From UBA685 sp049889495 (GTDB taxonomy: Bacteria; Pseudomonadota; Alphaproteobacteria; Puniceispirillales; Puniceispirillaceae), in assembly GCA_049889495.1 (NCBI GenBank), contig JBMHDH010000098.1, forward strand, positions 1 through 31,650: 31,650 nucleotides of DNA, written 5' to 3'. The notes below the pieces were generated by a model. It was not told where the DNA came from. It searched no databases and saw nothing but the letters and a program-made list of their open reading frames with translations. This document shows, piece after piece, positions 7,753-15,496 of this stretch. The translations under genes and the position numbers were made by a program. Numbering within the stretch: position 1 is the stretch's first letter; the number at the start of each line of letters is the position of its first letter.

Positions 7753-8775
7753 ATGGCGCAATCTGCATTTTCGATAACAGGGCAAATGGTCTATGCCAGA
7801 TCAACAGATCGCGTGGCCGTCACCATTCTCTTCCCTGAAGGTTATGATAAAGACAAGCCAGTCACTATTTATATTGGCAATGCCAAAACCACCGATATTA
7901 TCACCGACATAAGCCCGCCAGAAGGGCGTGCCAAACGTATTTTAACATTGTCCAATGGCAATAAAATCTTTGTAGAAGCAAAGACCTTTCCCACAATGTT
8001 AAACCGCTCAAAATGGACCACAAATATTGACCGTGCCGAAAGGGCGCCATTATTTTGGTTGGTGCTGGCATCGTTATGTGGTGCTGTGATTGTCGGTATC
8101 GCTGGTTATATCTTTGTGCCAACGCTCTCTGATCGCCTTGCGCGCTATATCCCAGATGAGGTGATAACCCAATTATCAGATGCCACCCTAGCCAATCTAG
8201 ATGCGGTGCTGTTATCAGATAGTGACTTGTCACAAAGCCGCCAAGATCAGATCACACAAGCCTATTTTAAGATGTTATCAGATTCAAACGCGCCAGATGA
8301 TGTGGAATTATTATTTCGATCATCAACCGCGCTTGGGGCAAATGCCCTTGCCTTGCCTGGTGGGCCAATTATTTTGCTAGATGGTTTGGTGGATATTGCG
8401 CCTTCAGATGATGCCATTTTGGGGGTTTTAGCCCATGAGGTTGCGCATGTTGCTTTAACACATAACCGCAAACATATCGCAAGAGAGGGTATGGTGGCTT
8501 TGCTTATCTCGCTGATAGGCTTTTCAAATGAAGGGGGCATAGGGGCAGGGGTCGCCGCAAATCTGATCTCATCTGGCCATTCTCGTGAATTTGAAGCACA
8601 AGCTGATCAGCTCGCACGGCAATGGCTGGTTGAGGCAGGCACAGATCTTACGGCATTTGATGAGATGCTACGTGTGCTTTATGAAACCAGATGCAAAGAT
8701 CACTGTGATGACGTGGCCACAGGCTGGTTTGATACCCACCCCTCCTTATCAGATCGGCTGGCGATCAAGCCGTAA
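7753..8775 (+). CDS. Membrane-anchored M48 family metallopeptidase
   Basis: The 340-residue protein begins with a cytoplasmic beta-rich segment of about 95 residues, has one membrane span near 98-122 (FWLVLASLCG...), then a periplasmic M48 zinc-protease domain. The zinc site is visible: HEVAH at 228-232 and the downstream EFEAQAD at 279-285 with Glu281 as the likely third ligand. HPSLSDRL near the C-terminus is the usual M48 tail. Two cysteines (RCKDHC) could form a disulfide. M48 enzymes degrade misfolded envelope proteins; substrate here is unknown. ATG 7753 has only a weak ribosome site. The gene follows the YjgN-like gene by 56 bp and its last 27 bp overlap the convergent thiQ. Confidence 0.93.
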   Translation: MAQSAFSITGQMVYARSTDRVAVTILFPEGYDKDKPVTIYIGNAKTTDIITDISPPEGRAKRILTLSNGNKIFVEAKTFPTMLNRSKWTTNIDRAERAPLFWLVLASLCGAVIVGIAGYIFVPTLSDRLARYIPDEVITQLSDATLANLDAVLLSDSDLSQSRQDQITQAYFKMLSDSNAPDDVELLFRSSTALGANALALPGGPIILLDGLVDIAPSDDAILGVLAHEVAHVALTHNRKHIAREGMVALLISLIGFSNEGGIGAGVAANLISSGHSREFEAQADQLARQWLVEAGTDLTAFDEMLRVLYETRCKDHCDDVATGWFDTHPSLSDRLAIKP

Positions 8776-9381
8776 TTCTGATGCGCCGAGCAAGGTGATA
8801 TCGGCATCATCATGTGTCACAATTAGGGTTGCTAGGTGATGGCGTTCTGTCAGTCGTTTGACCAAGGATAAGGCCGCTATGCGATTATCCTTATCAAGGG
8901 CAGAAAAAGGCTCATCTAATAGTAAAATCGGCTTTTCTGAAAGTAAGGTTCTTGCCAAACCAACACGTTGTTGTTGACCACCAGAGATATCGGATGCTTT
9001 TTTTGCTAGCGTGTCTGAAATACCAAGTTCTTCTGATAACCCATTGATTAAAATATCTATTTCTTTTTTGTTTTTTGCTTTATGCGCACCTAGGCGGATA
9101 TTGTGACGCACGGATAAATGCGGAAATAAATTTTGTGATTGGAACAATAAGGATAAAGGGCGTTGCCAGACATCTTGGTCTAACAATGTCTTGCCTTGCC
9201 ATTTGGCATCACCAGAATAAGGGGCTTGAAAACCTGCTAAGGTGGTTAATAATGTGCTTTTGCCCACCCCTGATGGACCTGTAATAGCCAGAATATCACC
9301 TGCTTTCACCGTGACATTCATGGTCACACATGATGGGCTGGGATGGTCAAACGCTAAGGTCAAATGATCTAGTTCAAGCAT
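8749..9381 (-). CDS. thiQ: Thiamine ABC transporter ATPase ThiQ
   Basis: The 210-residue ABC ATPase powers thiamine/TPP import. It has Walker A GPSGVGKS (35-42), Q-loop LFQSQNLFP, signature SGGQQQRVG, Walker B ILLLDEP and switch histidine in IVTHDD. ATG 9381 is preferred over the longer start at 9423 because MLELDHLTLAF is the normal beginning and AGGAC lies 7 nt upstream. It overlaps the end of thiP by 8 bp (ATGCTTGA), implying translational coupling. The 3' end overlaps the convergent M48 gene by 27 bp. It is the last gene of thiBPQ and so is controlled by the TPP riboswitch at 12163-12236. Confidence 0.95.
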   Translation of the reverse strand: MLELDHLTLAFDHPSPSCVTMNVTVKAGDILAITGPSGVGKSTLLTTLAGFQAPYSGDAKWQGKTLLDQDVWQRPLSLLFQSQNLFPHLSVRHNIRLGAHKAKNKKEIDILINGLSEELGISDTLAKKASDISGGQQQRVGLARTLLSEKPILLLDEPFSALDKDNRIAALSLVKRLTERHHLATLIVTHDDADITLLGASELRLDRQPI

Positions 9382-11038
9382 GATGTGTGTCCTGTGAGGA
9401 GGCTCTGTTTGTCCAATAGGCAATCAGTTGTGGCAAAAGGCGTCCCATCGCAACAAAGCCTAGATAAAGGCAAGCTGATAAGAGTAATAAAAAAATGGCC
9501 AAAATATCAGCTTCAGCTGCGCCATAACGGTTTAAAAATTGAAATAATAAATAGGGCAAGGTTTCAAAAGATTGTGAGCCAAATAGCGTGATAATCCCAA
9601 GATCACCAAAGCTTAATGCCGCAGAAAGGCCAAGCGCAAAACCAATCTCTGTTTGAATGGCGGGATAGGTAATCATAAAAAACCGCCGCACGCCTGTGAT
9701 ATGAAGCAACAATGTCAAATTTTCATGTTGTGCCATCTCGCGCGTCAGGGCAGGTGCCACAATCCGATAGCAAAAAGGCAAGGCAAGCAAGCTATTGCCA
9801 AATAATACCAGCCAAAACCCATCTTGCGTGATATCGATCACATTGCGCAATAAAATAAATAAGGCCGTGCCCATCACAAGAGCAGGGACAATCAAAAAGA
9901 CAGAGTGGCTGATTTCAAGCAATTGTGGGAAAAAACGACTATTTCTTACTTGGCATTCATAGGCAAATAAGGCCAATAACAAACTCATGAACAAAGCCAA
10001 AAAGGCACTGCCAATCGCAAGCGTGAGCGAATGATATAAAGCAGAGATAAAACGATCTGTACCTAAAAAGGCGTGTGCGGTGATCAAATCTGATTGAATC
10101 ACCAACAATAAGACAGGCAGGATGTTCAAAATTAGGATGACAGCGATCACCATGCCATCAAAAAAACGGCTCGGCCAAACATGCCGATCTGATCTGTGGT
10201 GATGGCTTACAGAGCGGCTTTGAAAGGGGGCTGTGCCCGTATGGCCTTTACCAATAAACCATAAAATACTTGCGCAAATAACCAATTGCACCATCGCAAG
10301 CATGGCGGCTTGCGATAGGTTAAAGTCAAATCGCAGTGCTGTATAAATGCTGACCTCTAATGTGGTGACCGCAGGGCCACCCCCCAGCATTAAAACCAAT
10401 GAAAAAGACGTAAAGCAGAGCAAAAATACCAACCCTGCAATGCTTGGCAAAACCTGTCTGAGGGTTGGCCATTCTAATGTTAAAAAATAGCCCATAGGTG
10501 ATAAATGCAGCAAGGCAGCTTGACGCATATGACTTTGCGGGATGGCCTCTAGCGCGGTTAAGCAAACCCGCATTACCAACGGCGCATTAAAAAAGACATG
10601 TGCCAACACAACCAACCATAGGCCAGGGCGGTCTGGCACAAGATATCCCAACGGGGTTTGTACCAAAAGCCCGCTTTGTCCCCATAATTTTAATAAGGAC
10701 AGCGCGGCAACTGTTGTTGGCATAATCATGCATGAAAAACAGATTATTAACAGGATGCTGCGACCTTTGAAACGGGCGCGCCTGTTAAATGAGATGGCCG
10801 CTATAACACCGATCAAACAGGCAAATCCAACCGAAAAAATAGCCTGTTTCACTGTCACAACAAGCACATGATGCAAATAACTATTTGAGAGTAGGGATGC
10901 AAAGCCTGTTTGTGTGAGGCCATTTTGCATAAGCGTGATAAAGCAAAGAACAGATAAGCCCAAAAGCGCAAATACCCCCACAAGTCCAATGTAAAATCTT
11001 GGCCAAGAACGTGATATGATAAAAGGGGTATTTGCCAT
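9374..11038 (-). CDS. thiP: Thiamine ABC transporter permease ThiP
   Basis: The 554-residue inner-membrane permease has about twelve predicted membrane segments arranged as two homologous halves, each with an EAA-type cytoplasmic loop contacting ThiQ (SHMRQAALLHLSPMG in the first half, ENLTLLLHITGVRRF in the second). The C-terminal stretch SFGDLGIITLFGSQSFETLP is characteristic of ThiP. Length matches the fused two-domain permease. It lies 20 bp after thiB and overlaps thiQ by 8 bp, so the three are one operon. The ATG at 11038 has no strong Shine-Dalgarno. Function is assigned jointly from sequence pattern, partner genes and the upstream riboswitch. Confidence 0.94.
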   Translation of the reverse strand: MANTPFIISRSWPRFYIGLVGVFALLGLSVLCFITLMQNGLTQTGFASLLSNSYLHHVLVVTVKQAIFSVGFACLIGVIAAISFNRRARFKGRSILLIICFSCMIMPTTVAALSLLKLWGQSGLLVQTPLGYLVPDRPGLWLVVLAHVFFNAPLVMRVCLTALEAIPQSHMRQAALLHLSPMGYFLTLEWPTLRQVLPSIAGLVFLLCFTSFSLVLMLGGGPAVTTLEVSIYTALRFDFNLSQAAMLAMVQLVICASILWFIGKGHTGTAPFQSRSVSHHHRSDRHVWPSRFFDGMVIAVILILNILPVLLLVIQSDLITAHAFLGTDRFISALYHSLTLAIGSAFLALFMSLLLALFAYECQVRNSRFFPQLLEISHSVFLIVPALVMGTALFILLRNVIDITQDGFWLVLFGNSLLALPFCYRIVAPALTREMAQHENLTLLLHITGVRRFFMITYPAIQTEIGFALGLSAALSFGDLGIITLFGSQSFETLPYLLFQFLNRYGAAEADILAIFLLLLSACLYLGFVAMGRLLPQLIAYWTNRASSQDTHHA

Positions 11039-11058
11039 TTATGAAGTCTATGATGTGC

Positions 11059-12066
11059 TTACTGTGTTGACACAGCTAGCCATTCATTCACCCAATCAGA
11101 TCTGTTTTCTGCAACATCAGCACCAGAGAATAGATAGGCATTTGACGGCTGAATGAGGCCTGTAAAGCCATCAGGTGTCGCTGATTTTTGGGTTGGATAC
11201 ATCCAATTGGTTGTCGGAATAATCCCTTGGAATTCAGAACCTTGGATGAAATCCATAAACTGTTTTGCTAAGGCAGGCTGTGACGCATTTTTTAAAATAG
11301 CAGCCACTTCAATTTGCATATAATGACCTTCTGCAAAAGAGGCAGCGGCATAATTATCGACGCCTTCTGCAATCTGATGATAAGCAGGTGAGGTGGAATA
11401 GCTCATCACCATATCAGCTTCGCCTTCAAGGAACAGGGAATAGGCATCCCACCACCCCTTGGTCACAGTCACAATCTTTGGATTCAATTTTTGCCAAGCA
11501 TCATCTGCCTTATCGCCATAAACAGATTTCATCCATAATAAAAAACCAAGGCCAGGGGTCGCAGTGCGTGGATCTTGGATCACAATACGCAAATCATCAT
11601 CCCCATTAATCAGCGCATCTAGCGAAGCAGGCGGTGTTGTCATGCGGTTTTTATCATAGACAAAGGCGAAATAACCCCAATCAAATGGCATGAAAATATC
11701 AGATTGGTAATCAACTGGCAGATTATCAGCTCGTTTTGATGACCCATGAGGCTGGAAAAGCCCCGTTTTTTCAGCAATATCAGTCAAATTTGTATCAAGA
11801 CCAAGAACAATATCAGCAGGTGAGCCAGCACCTTCAAGCTGGACACGGCCCAAAATACCGATAGACGAATCCAATGATACAAAATTCACATCACATGCGC
11901 ATATGGCCTCAAAAGCCGTTTCAATCGCAGGGCCTGGACCCCATTCAGATGTAAAACTTTCATAGGTATAGATTGTCAGAACAGGTTTATCGGCCAATGC
12001 CGCCTGTGTGGTGAATAATTGTGCGGTAAATAACGCTGTTACACCAGCAAGTAGATAACGAAACAT
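11059..12066 (-). CDS. thiB: Periplasmic thiamine-binding protein ThiB
   Basis: The 335-residue product has a signal peptide (MFRYLLAGVTALFTAQL..., cleavage likely after AALA) and the ThiB opening LTIYTYESFTSEWGPGP, followed by DIVLGLDTNLTD and a periplasmic binding-protein fold. It captures thiamine, and in characterised ThiB also its phosphates, and delivers it to ThiPQ. ATG 12066 has GGAG 8 nt upstream and directly precedes the signal peptide; the frame stays open to 12159, but those extra residues lie in the riboswitch leader. The leader contains a TPP aptamer, and the GGAGCC ribosome site can pair with an upstream GGCTTC, suggesting control of translation. Confidence 0.95.
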   Translation of the reverse strand: MFRYLLAGVTALFTAQLFTTQAALADKPVLTIYTYESFTSEWGPGPAIETAFEAICACDVNFVSLDSSIGILGRVQLEGAGSPADIVLGLDTNLTDIAEKTGLFQPHGSSKRADNLPVDYQSDIFMPFDWGYFAFVYDKNRMTTPPASLDALINGDDDLRIVIQDPRTATPGLGFLLWMKSVYGDKADDAWQKLNPKIVTVTKGWWDAYSLFLEGEADMVMSYSTSPAYHQIAEGVDNYAAASFAEGHYMQIEVAAILKNASQPALAKQFMDFIQGSEFQGIIPTTNWMYPTQKSATPDGFTGLIQPSNAYLFSGADVAENRSDWVNEWLAVSTQ

Positions 12067-12162
12067 AAAATCGGCTCCATCAGGTTTAAAAAGATGGGCC
12101 ACACATGCTTTGGAATAAGAGAAGCCACAATGTGCAATCATCACAAAAGGGCCAGTCACAAA

Positions 12163-12236
12163 CTCTTTCCTCCGCCAGTATGACCTGGTTCAGGTTCTAT
12201 GGGTGTATCTCAGTCACAAAAGTGACACCCCAAGAG
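12163..12236 (-). promoter_or_regulatory. TPP riboswitch (THI element)
   Basis: Read on the minus strand, the leader carries the conserved aptamer landmarks in order: GGGGTG, CTGAGA followed by TACACCC, GAACCTGA, and CTGGCGGAGGAAAGAG. P1 closes as CTCTT with AAGAG. It binds thiamine pyrophosphate and lies about 97 nt before the thiB start. No terminator hairpin with a T-run follows, so control is more likely at translation initiation than by attenuation. A plausible sequester is GGCTTC (12121-12126) with the thiB GGAGCC (12073-12078). Confidence 0.96.
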
Positions 12237-12249
12237 TAAAATTAAGATA

Positions 12250-12282
12250 ATAAAAAACTGGCCATCCGTGAAGAGGCCAGTT
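12250..12282 (-). terminator. Terminator at the end of the exported-protein cluster
   Basis: An 8-bp perfect stem (AACTGGCC with GGCCAGTT), 11-nt loop and a T-run followed by ATTATT on the minus strand. It lies 28 bp after the stop of the 100-aa exported protein and only about 14 bp before the riboswitch, insulating thiBPQ from the upstream genes. Confidence 0.85.
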
Positions 12283-12309
12283 CATTATTTTTTAAACGTT
12301 CAAATTGGT

Positions 12310-12612
12310 TTAGTTCAAACCAAAAGTGGAACCGCCATCTGTGATGGTAAAGGCAACAGCCCAGCATTGTGTGCTTGTTGGCACTGTCAAAGAGACAGAT
12401 GAGCCATTAATTGTTGGGGAATTTGATAGAGCTACGCCATCAATATTCACAACAGCAGAGCCTGAAACAGTGTTCTGTGTTGTCAAAGTTAGCTTTTGAC
12501 CACCTGATACTTCTTCACATTCCCATGATGTAATGGCATTGGCCATCGCAGATGTGCTGAAGCCAGCGGCAAGAACGAAAGAGGCGGCTGCCATTTTCAA
12601 CGTCTTAGTCAT
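12310..12612 (-). CDS. Small exported protein, 100 aa, two cysteines
   Basis: I do not recognise a family. The first 24 residues form a clear Sec signal peptide (MTKTLK, hydrophobic AAASFVLAAGFSTSA, cleavage after MANA or SAMA). The mature part of about 76 residues is Ser/Thr/Val/Gly-rich with alternating hydrophobic residues (KLTLTTQN, SAVVNIDG, SSVSLTVPT, WAVAFTITDGG), suggesting a small beta-sandwich. It has two cysteines, in WECEE near the start and QCWAV near the end, probably a disulfide. AAGGA 9 nt before the ATG supports the start. It is the last of four consecutive exported products on this strand and is followed by a terminator. A structural or accessory component of the same surface structure is inference. 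Confidence 0.8.
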   Translation of the reverse strand: MTKTLKMAAASFVLAAGFSTSAMANAITSWECEEVSGGQKLTLTTQNTVSGSAVVNIDGVALSNSPTINGSSVSLTVPTSTQCWAVAFTITDGGSTFGLN

Positions 12613-12644
12613 TTTTTCAATCCTTTCACCATTCCGTAATGTCG

Positions 12645-12660
12645 CATAATGTATATTATG
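12645..12660. promoter_or_regulatory. Palindrome upstream of the 100-aa exported gene
   Basis: CATAAT-GTAT-ATTATG is a perfect 6-bp dyad with a 4-bp spacer, located 33 bp before the start codon in a 76-bp AT-rich gap. It could be an operator or simply part of an AT-rich promoter; no regulator is identifiable here. Confidence 0.3.
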
Positions 12661-12688
12661 TTCGTTATAATAGAATGATTATTAAACC

Positions 12689-13036
12689 TTAGTCACACAC
12701 AACCTCAGCAAAGAAATCTGAAGTTGAGCCTTTGATCTTTGTACCTGTTGTCATTGATAAGCCAGCATTTGTAATAGCTGTTTGAGCTGCACTGCCGAAT
12801 GTAAATGAATCATAGGTATAAGCTGCTGAGCTGTTATCAGGGTCTGATTTTACAACAGTCTTTGTCGCAAAATCTGTGATATCGACAGAATTACCAACAT
12901 CATCAGAAATGGTCAGAGTCGTGACAGTATCAGGGATACCGCCATCAAAGCCGTTTGAGCTACATGTCACAGCTTGCGCTGGGAATGACGCAGCGCATAA
13001 AAGCGCTGCCCCAAGGAATAGAGTTTGTTTTTTCAT
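12689..13036 (-). CDS. Small exported protein, 115 aa, terminal cysteine pair
   Basis: I do not recognise a family. ATG 13036 follows AGAGGTAAC and begins a clear signal peptide (MKKQTLFLGAALLCAAS..., cleavage after AQA). The mature protein of about 93 residues starts VTCSSNGFDGG and ends EVVCD, so its only two mature cysteines lie at the two ends and could close the chain by a disulfide. In between it is Thr/Ser/Asp-rich with beta-like segments (TVTTLTISDD, NSVDITDF) and no aromatic core motif that I know. It starts 36 bp after the end of the 762-aa repeat protein and is probably cotranscribed with it. An exported structural or ligand-binding role is inference. Confidence 0.8.
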   Translation of the reverse strand: MKKQTLFLGAALLCAASFPAQAVTCSSNGFDGGIPDTVTTLTISDDVGNSVDITDFATKTVVKSDPDNSSAAYTYDSFTFGSAAQTAITNAGLSMTTGTKIKGSTSDFFAEVVCD

Positions 13037-13072
13037 AACGTTACCTCTTTTAAATTGGCACATATGCCGAAG

Positions 13073-15361
13073 TTACTGCCATACGGCTTGTGTTGCGCCG
13101 TCTTTCTTACAAAGGGCTCTGACCCAGCACCAACCAACACAGCCATTGGCTAGACGTGGTGTACCTGACCAAGTGCCAACATCTTTACATTGGCCATTTG
13201 GAGGATACATGCTGAAGCCAGATGGCCAGTCAGTTTTATCAGTGTAGAAACCGCCACCAGGTGCTTTTTTACGTGTTGCTGCACAAGTTTGGCCGTTCTT
13301 TTCACCATAAATCATTAAACGCATACGCCAGTTTGCCCCATTCGGGTTACTGCAAGCAGAGAAGCCAGCGTTACATTCCAAGAACTGGTTCGCACATTGT
13401 TCCATACGGTGACCGCTTGGCATTGTGCCTGCACCTGTACCATGTTTGATGGCAACATCACGCAAGGTGTTCAGCGTGCTAGAATTGGTTGTGCTGACTA
13501 AGCTATAGCCTGCTGGACAAGCTGGGCCTGGTCCATTAATGGCATCACGCAATGTATAGGTGCGCGAGCTTGCCGTTCTTTGATACACATTATAAACCGC
13601 ATCATTTGTCTGAATTTTCTCTTCAGCTGATACAGTGACATCACGATCAGGCGCTGAAGCGACAATAAAGCCATCTGAACTGCGTCCTAATACAGACAAG
13701 GTCATAGCTGCGTTTGATACAGTCCCCTGCCCGTTTAATGTGTAATTCAACACCGCATGGCCTTTATCAGAGCTGATGCTTGGTGCTGTCATATTCAATG
13801 AATCTGCCTGTGATTTCACATCATAGATGATGGTTCTGCTGGCTGATTTCATAGCGTTTGTTGATGTTTTTGACAAAGCTGTTCTGTTACGCCAGAAACC
13901 ACATTTTTTCCAATCTGGTTGCGTCGTAATGCTGTTATTTGCGGCAATGATATAATCAGTTGGCGCATCATTATGCCATGTCAAAGCAGAATGATTGCCT
14001 GTCGCATAACAAAGCTGTTTTGCCAAATTTGAGGCACTTGCCGTGAAGGTTGCTTTTGCCAAGAAGTGCTGAAAACGTGACAAATTTGATGTCACAACAG
14101 CCTGTGATGGTACTGTTGAACAACCTGTATTGTGACCAGCAAAGCCTGTGTAAGCATCAGATGCGAGGATCTGTGCCACTGTCAGATTATTGGCATTTGA
14201 CGCATCACCAATAGCGTCTTCCAACGCTGAGTTTGCTGCTGCCAACGCTGACACCGCATTATATTGTGCTTTGGTCAATGTAGAACAAGCGTTGCTTGTG
14301 CCAACAGCCAAACCACCGACAGAAATACAAGCCGCATTATTCGCAGTATCTGTTTGTGCCGTTTGATATAATGTTGCATCAGCAGCCCCTAGACCATAGC
14401 CCTGCACTTGTGCTGTCTGACAATCACCAAATAGCGTGTAATTGCTACAAGCTGATCCTTGCGCTTTTGCTGTTTGATATTGCGGCTTTGTGACAAGAGA
14501 ACAAACCTTGGAATGCAAGGCCTGACAAATCACGTCATTCGTGCTTGTTAACGCTTCTGCTCTTAATGTCGCATCGCCATAGCCATAAGCCAAAGTCAAA
14601 GCTGTTTTACAGACAGAATAAGATGAATAGGACGAACATTGGCCCATTGCTGTTTTCACAGCTTGGTATTGTGCCTTTGTGATATCGTCACAGTTTTTGG
14701 TCGGATGATCGAGCGAACAATTGGCGTTATTTGTACCAGCAACCGCTTCATTCCACAAATTCACATCAGCTGTTGTATAACCATAGCTTTGGGCAACCGC
14801 TGCTTTACAAGTGGCAAAGTTTGGATAAACCCCGCAATTATTGATCAATGATTTCAAGGCTGTATATTGCGCCTTTGTTAAATCACCACAATTTTCTGAA
14901 TGCTCTGTCTGACACTGTGAATTATAGGTGCCTAGCAAAGCTTCGTTGTATAATGTGGCATCTGCGGCCGTATAGCCATAGCCTTCTGCTACAGCCCCTG
15001 TACAGACGGCATAAGATGAATAAGTGTCTCCACAAGCAACGGTCTGGTCATAAATGGGTTTGAAATCTGACATTGTTAATGTGTTACAACGGGCAGATTC
15101 ATCATTTAAGCAACCTGGCGTATAGGCGGTATCAACGCCATTGCCATCTTGTGCTTCTTTATAAAGTGCGGAATCTTGCGGGCCATAACCTTTGGAAATG
15201 GCATCATCAATTTCGCTGGCGTCATAGCCACTGACACTGCCTGAAGAGGCTGTGCCACCAACTGTTGAGACAGAAAATCCTGATTCCTGTGCTTGTGCTT
15301 GCAATGAAAAGGTAAAGGCAACAACCAATGCCGCTTTCATCACTTTGTGTAAGACCTTCAT
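13073..15361 (-). CDS. Large exported protein with five Cys-rich ~65-aa repeats
   Basis: The 762-residue product is not a family I recognise. It has a signal peptide (MKVLHKVMKAALVVAF..., cleavage after the AQA region near residue 25). Five tandem repeats occupy about residues 57-375. Their consensus is a YGY opening, ADA.LY.EA, a Cys, a second Cys 5-8 residues later, then LTKAQY.A and a late Cys pair separated by about eight residues; repeats 1-4 carry all four cysteines, repeat 5 only two. A variable region follows, then a beta-rich section (about 510-600) and a Cys-rich C-terminal domain with many Gly, Trp and Asn (about 615-762). ATG 15361 has GGAG 6 nt upstream; a GTG at 15373 is less likely. 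It lies 135 bp after the prepilin gene and 36 bp before a small exported protein. Extracellular adhesin or pilus-associated protein is inference. Confidence 0.85.
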   Translation of the reverse strand: MKVLHKVMKAALVVAFTFSLQAQAQESGFSVSTVGGTASSGSVSGYDASEIDDAISKGYGPQDSALYKEAQDGNGVDTAYTPGCLNDESARCNTLTMSDFKPIYDQTVACGDTYSSYAVCTGAVAEGYGYTAADATLYNEALLGTYNSQCQTEHSENCGDLTKAQYTALKSLINNCGVYPNFATCKAAVAQSYGYTTADVNLWNEAVAGTNNANCSLDHPTKNCDDITKAQYQAVKTAMGQCSSYSSYSVCKTALTLAYGYGDATLRAEALTSTNDVICQALHSKVCSLVTKPQYQTAKAQGSACSNYTLFGDCQTAQVQGYGLGAADATLYQTAQTDTANNAACISVGGLAVGTSNACSTLTKAQYNAVSALAAANSALEDAIGDASNANNLTVAQILASDAYTGFAGHNTGCSTVPSQAVVTSNLSRFQHFLAKATFTASASNLAKQLCYATGNHSALTWHNDAPTDYIIAANNSITTQPDWKKCGFWRNRTALSKTSTNAMKSASRTIIYDVKSQADSLNMTAPSISSDKGHAVLNYTLNGQGTVSNAAMTLSVLGRSSDGFIVASAPDRDVTVSAEEKIQTNDAVYNVYQRTASSRTYTLRDAINGPGPACPAGYSLVSTTNSSTLNTLRDVAIKHGTGAGTMPSGHRMEQCANQFLECNAGFSACSNPNGANWRMRLMIYGEKNGQTCAATRKKAPGGGFYTDKTDWPSGFSMYPPNGQCKDVGTWSGTPRLANGCVGWCWVRALCKKDGATQAVWQ
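14237..15193 (-). repeat. Five tandem protein repeats of 63-70 residues
   Basis: Repeat starts (protein numbering) fall near 57, 127, 192, 258 and 321, each opening with a YGP, YGY or YGL tripeptide. Repeats 2 and 3 are the closest (GYGYTAADATLYNEA and SYGYTTADVNLWNEA). Copies have diverged at the DNA level, so this is an old internal duplication rather than a fresh tandem array. Confidence 0.85.
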
Positions 15362-15413
15362 CGTCCACTCCACTTTTATATATTTGGTTGTTTTACTTTA
15401 ATTTAAACTAATG

Positions 15414-15467
15414 AATGCCGCAAGAACCTTATTCTTTTGAACAGGATATCTCGCAAATTGCGGCATT
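15414..15467. repeat. 10-bp inverted repeat between prepilin and repeat-protein genes
   Basis: AATGCCGCAA and TTGCGGCATT are perfect complements separated by 34 bp. There is no T-run after either arm, so it is not a classical terminator. It lies in the leader of the 762-aa protein gene and could be an operator pair or an mRNA processing/stability hairpin between two genes that may need different expression levels. Confidence 0.55.
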
Positions 15468-15496
15468 ATTGGAATTTTACGCTAAATGAACGCGTT

